Shown piece after piece: positions 5,830-5,900 of a stretch of DNA of 5,900 nt. The first letter of the stretch is position 1; each line of letters starts with the position of its first letter. The stretch comes from Chloroflexota bacterium (lineage in GTDB: Bacteria; Chloroflexota; Dehalococcoidia; SM23-28-2; RBG-16-64-32): NCBI GenBank assembly GCA_005880055.1, contig VBJS01000094.1, positions 1 to 5,900 on the forward strand. Reading direction: 5' to 3'. A program made the position numbers and the translations under genes. Under the pieces are notes generated by a model. That model was not told where the DNA came from. It worked only from the letters and a program-made list of their open reading frames with translations, and made no database searches.

Positions 5830-5900
5830 ACATCACAAGCTACAACGTAACAGACGTTGCCTATCACTACATCGGTCTGCGCGTCCTTGAATCCAGAGAG
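5826..5900 (+). CDS. Start of an unidentified gene, truncated by the window end
   Basis: ATG 5826 overlaps the preceding TGA in an ATGA arrangement, and the frame stays open for all 25 codons to the window edge (MNITSYNVTDVAYHYIGLRV, then LESRE). GGAG at 5811-5814 is 11 bases upstream and could help reinitiation. Base composition is as AT-rich as the preceding gene, unlike the core genes. Too little is present to assign a family; the overlap suggests it acts with the nuclease-like protein upstream, for example as a partner or immunity subunit, but that is inference. Confidence 0.6.
   Translation, partial: MNITSYNVTDVAYHYIGLRVLESRE

Overview
The window is a gene-dense, high-GC bacterial segment with every supported gene on the + strand. 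It carries part of a haem/tetrapyrrole biosynthesis operon of the C5 (glutamate) type, the replication sliding clamp gene, and accessory genes of unassigned function. The HemL (glutamate-1-semialdehyde aminomutase) route, the cysteine-rich zinc-type HemB and the strong Shine-Dalgarno sites show a free-living-type bacterium. A hemD-hemB-hemL order at high GC would fit Chloroflexota or a similar deep lineage, but the sequence alone does not settle this.

Layout. 1-353: 3' end of hemD (uroporphyrinogen-III synthase). 346-900: a 184-residue unassigned protein with a PD-(D/E)XK nuclease-like core, overlapping hemD by 8 bases. 903-1277: a 124-residue retropepsin-like (clan AA) aspartic protease candidate. 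1280-2272: hemB. 2273-2366: a 94-base gap that begins an inverted array of short AATCTGCG-like units, whose second arm lies inside the 5' end of hemL. 2367-3761: hemL with an unusual N-terminal extension. 3762-3874: a gap with a weak hairpin, a very good sigma-70 promoter and a 10-base direct repeat around its -10 box. 3875-5011: dnaN. 5044-5829: a second PD-(D/E)XK-like protein on visibly lower-GC DNA. 5826-5900: the start of a further gene, coupled by an ATGA overlap and cut by the window edge. No stretch over 300 bases lacks a gene, and I see no tRNA, rRNA, CRISPR array or transposase.

How the genes work together. HemL makes 5-aminolevulinate, HemB condenses two of these into porphobilinogen, and HemD closes the tetrapyrrole ring after HemC, which is presumably upstream. 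The first five genes are so tightly packed (overlap of 8, then gaps of 2 and 2 bases) that they are probably one transcript, so the nuclease-like and protease-like proteins are expressed with the haem enzymes even though neither is a known haem enzyme. dnaN appears to start a new transcription unit that may continue into the low-GC pair at the right end. That pair looks like an acquired cassette, possibly of the restriction/defence kind, but its second gene is almost entirely outside the window.
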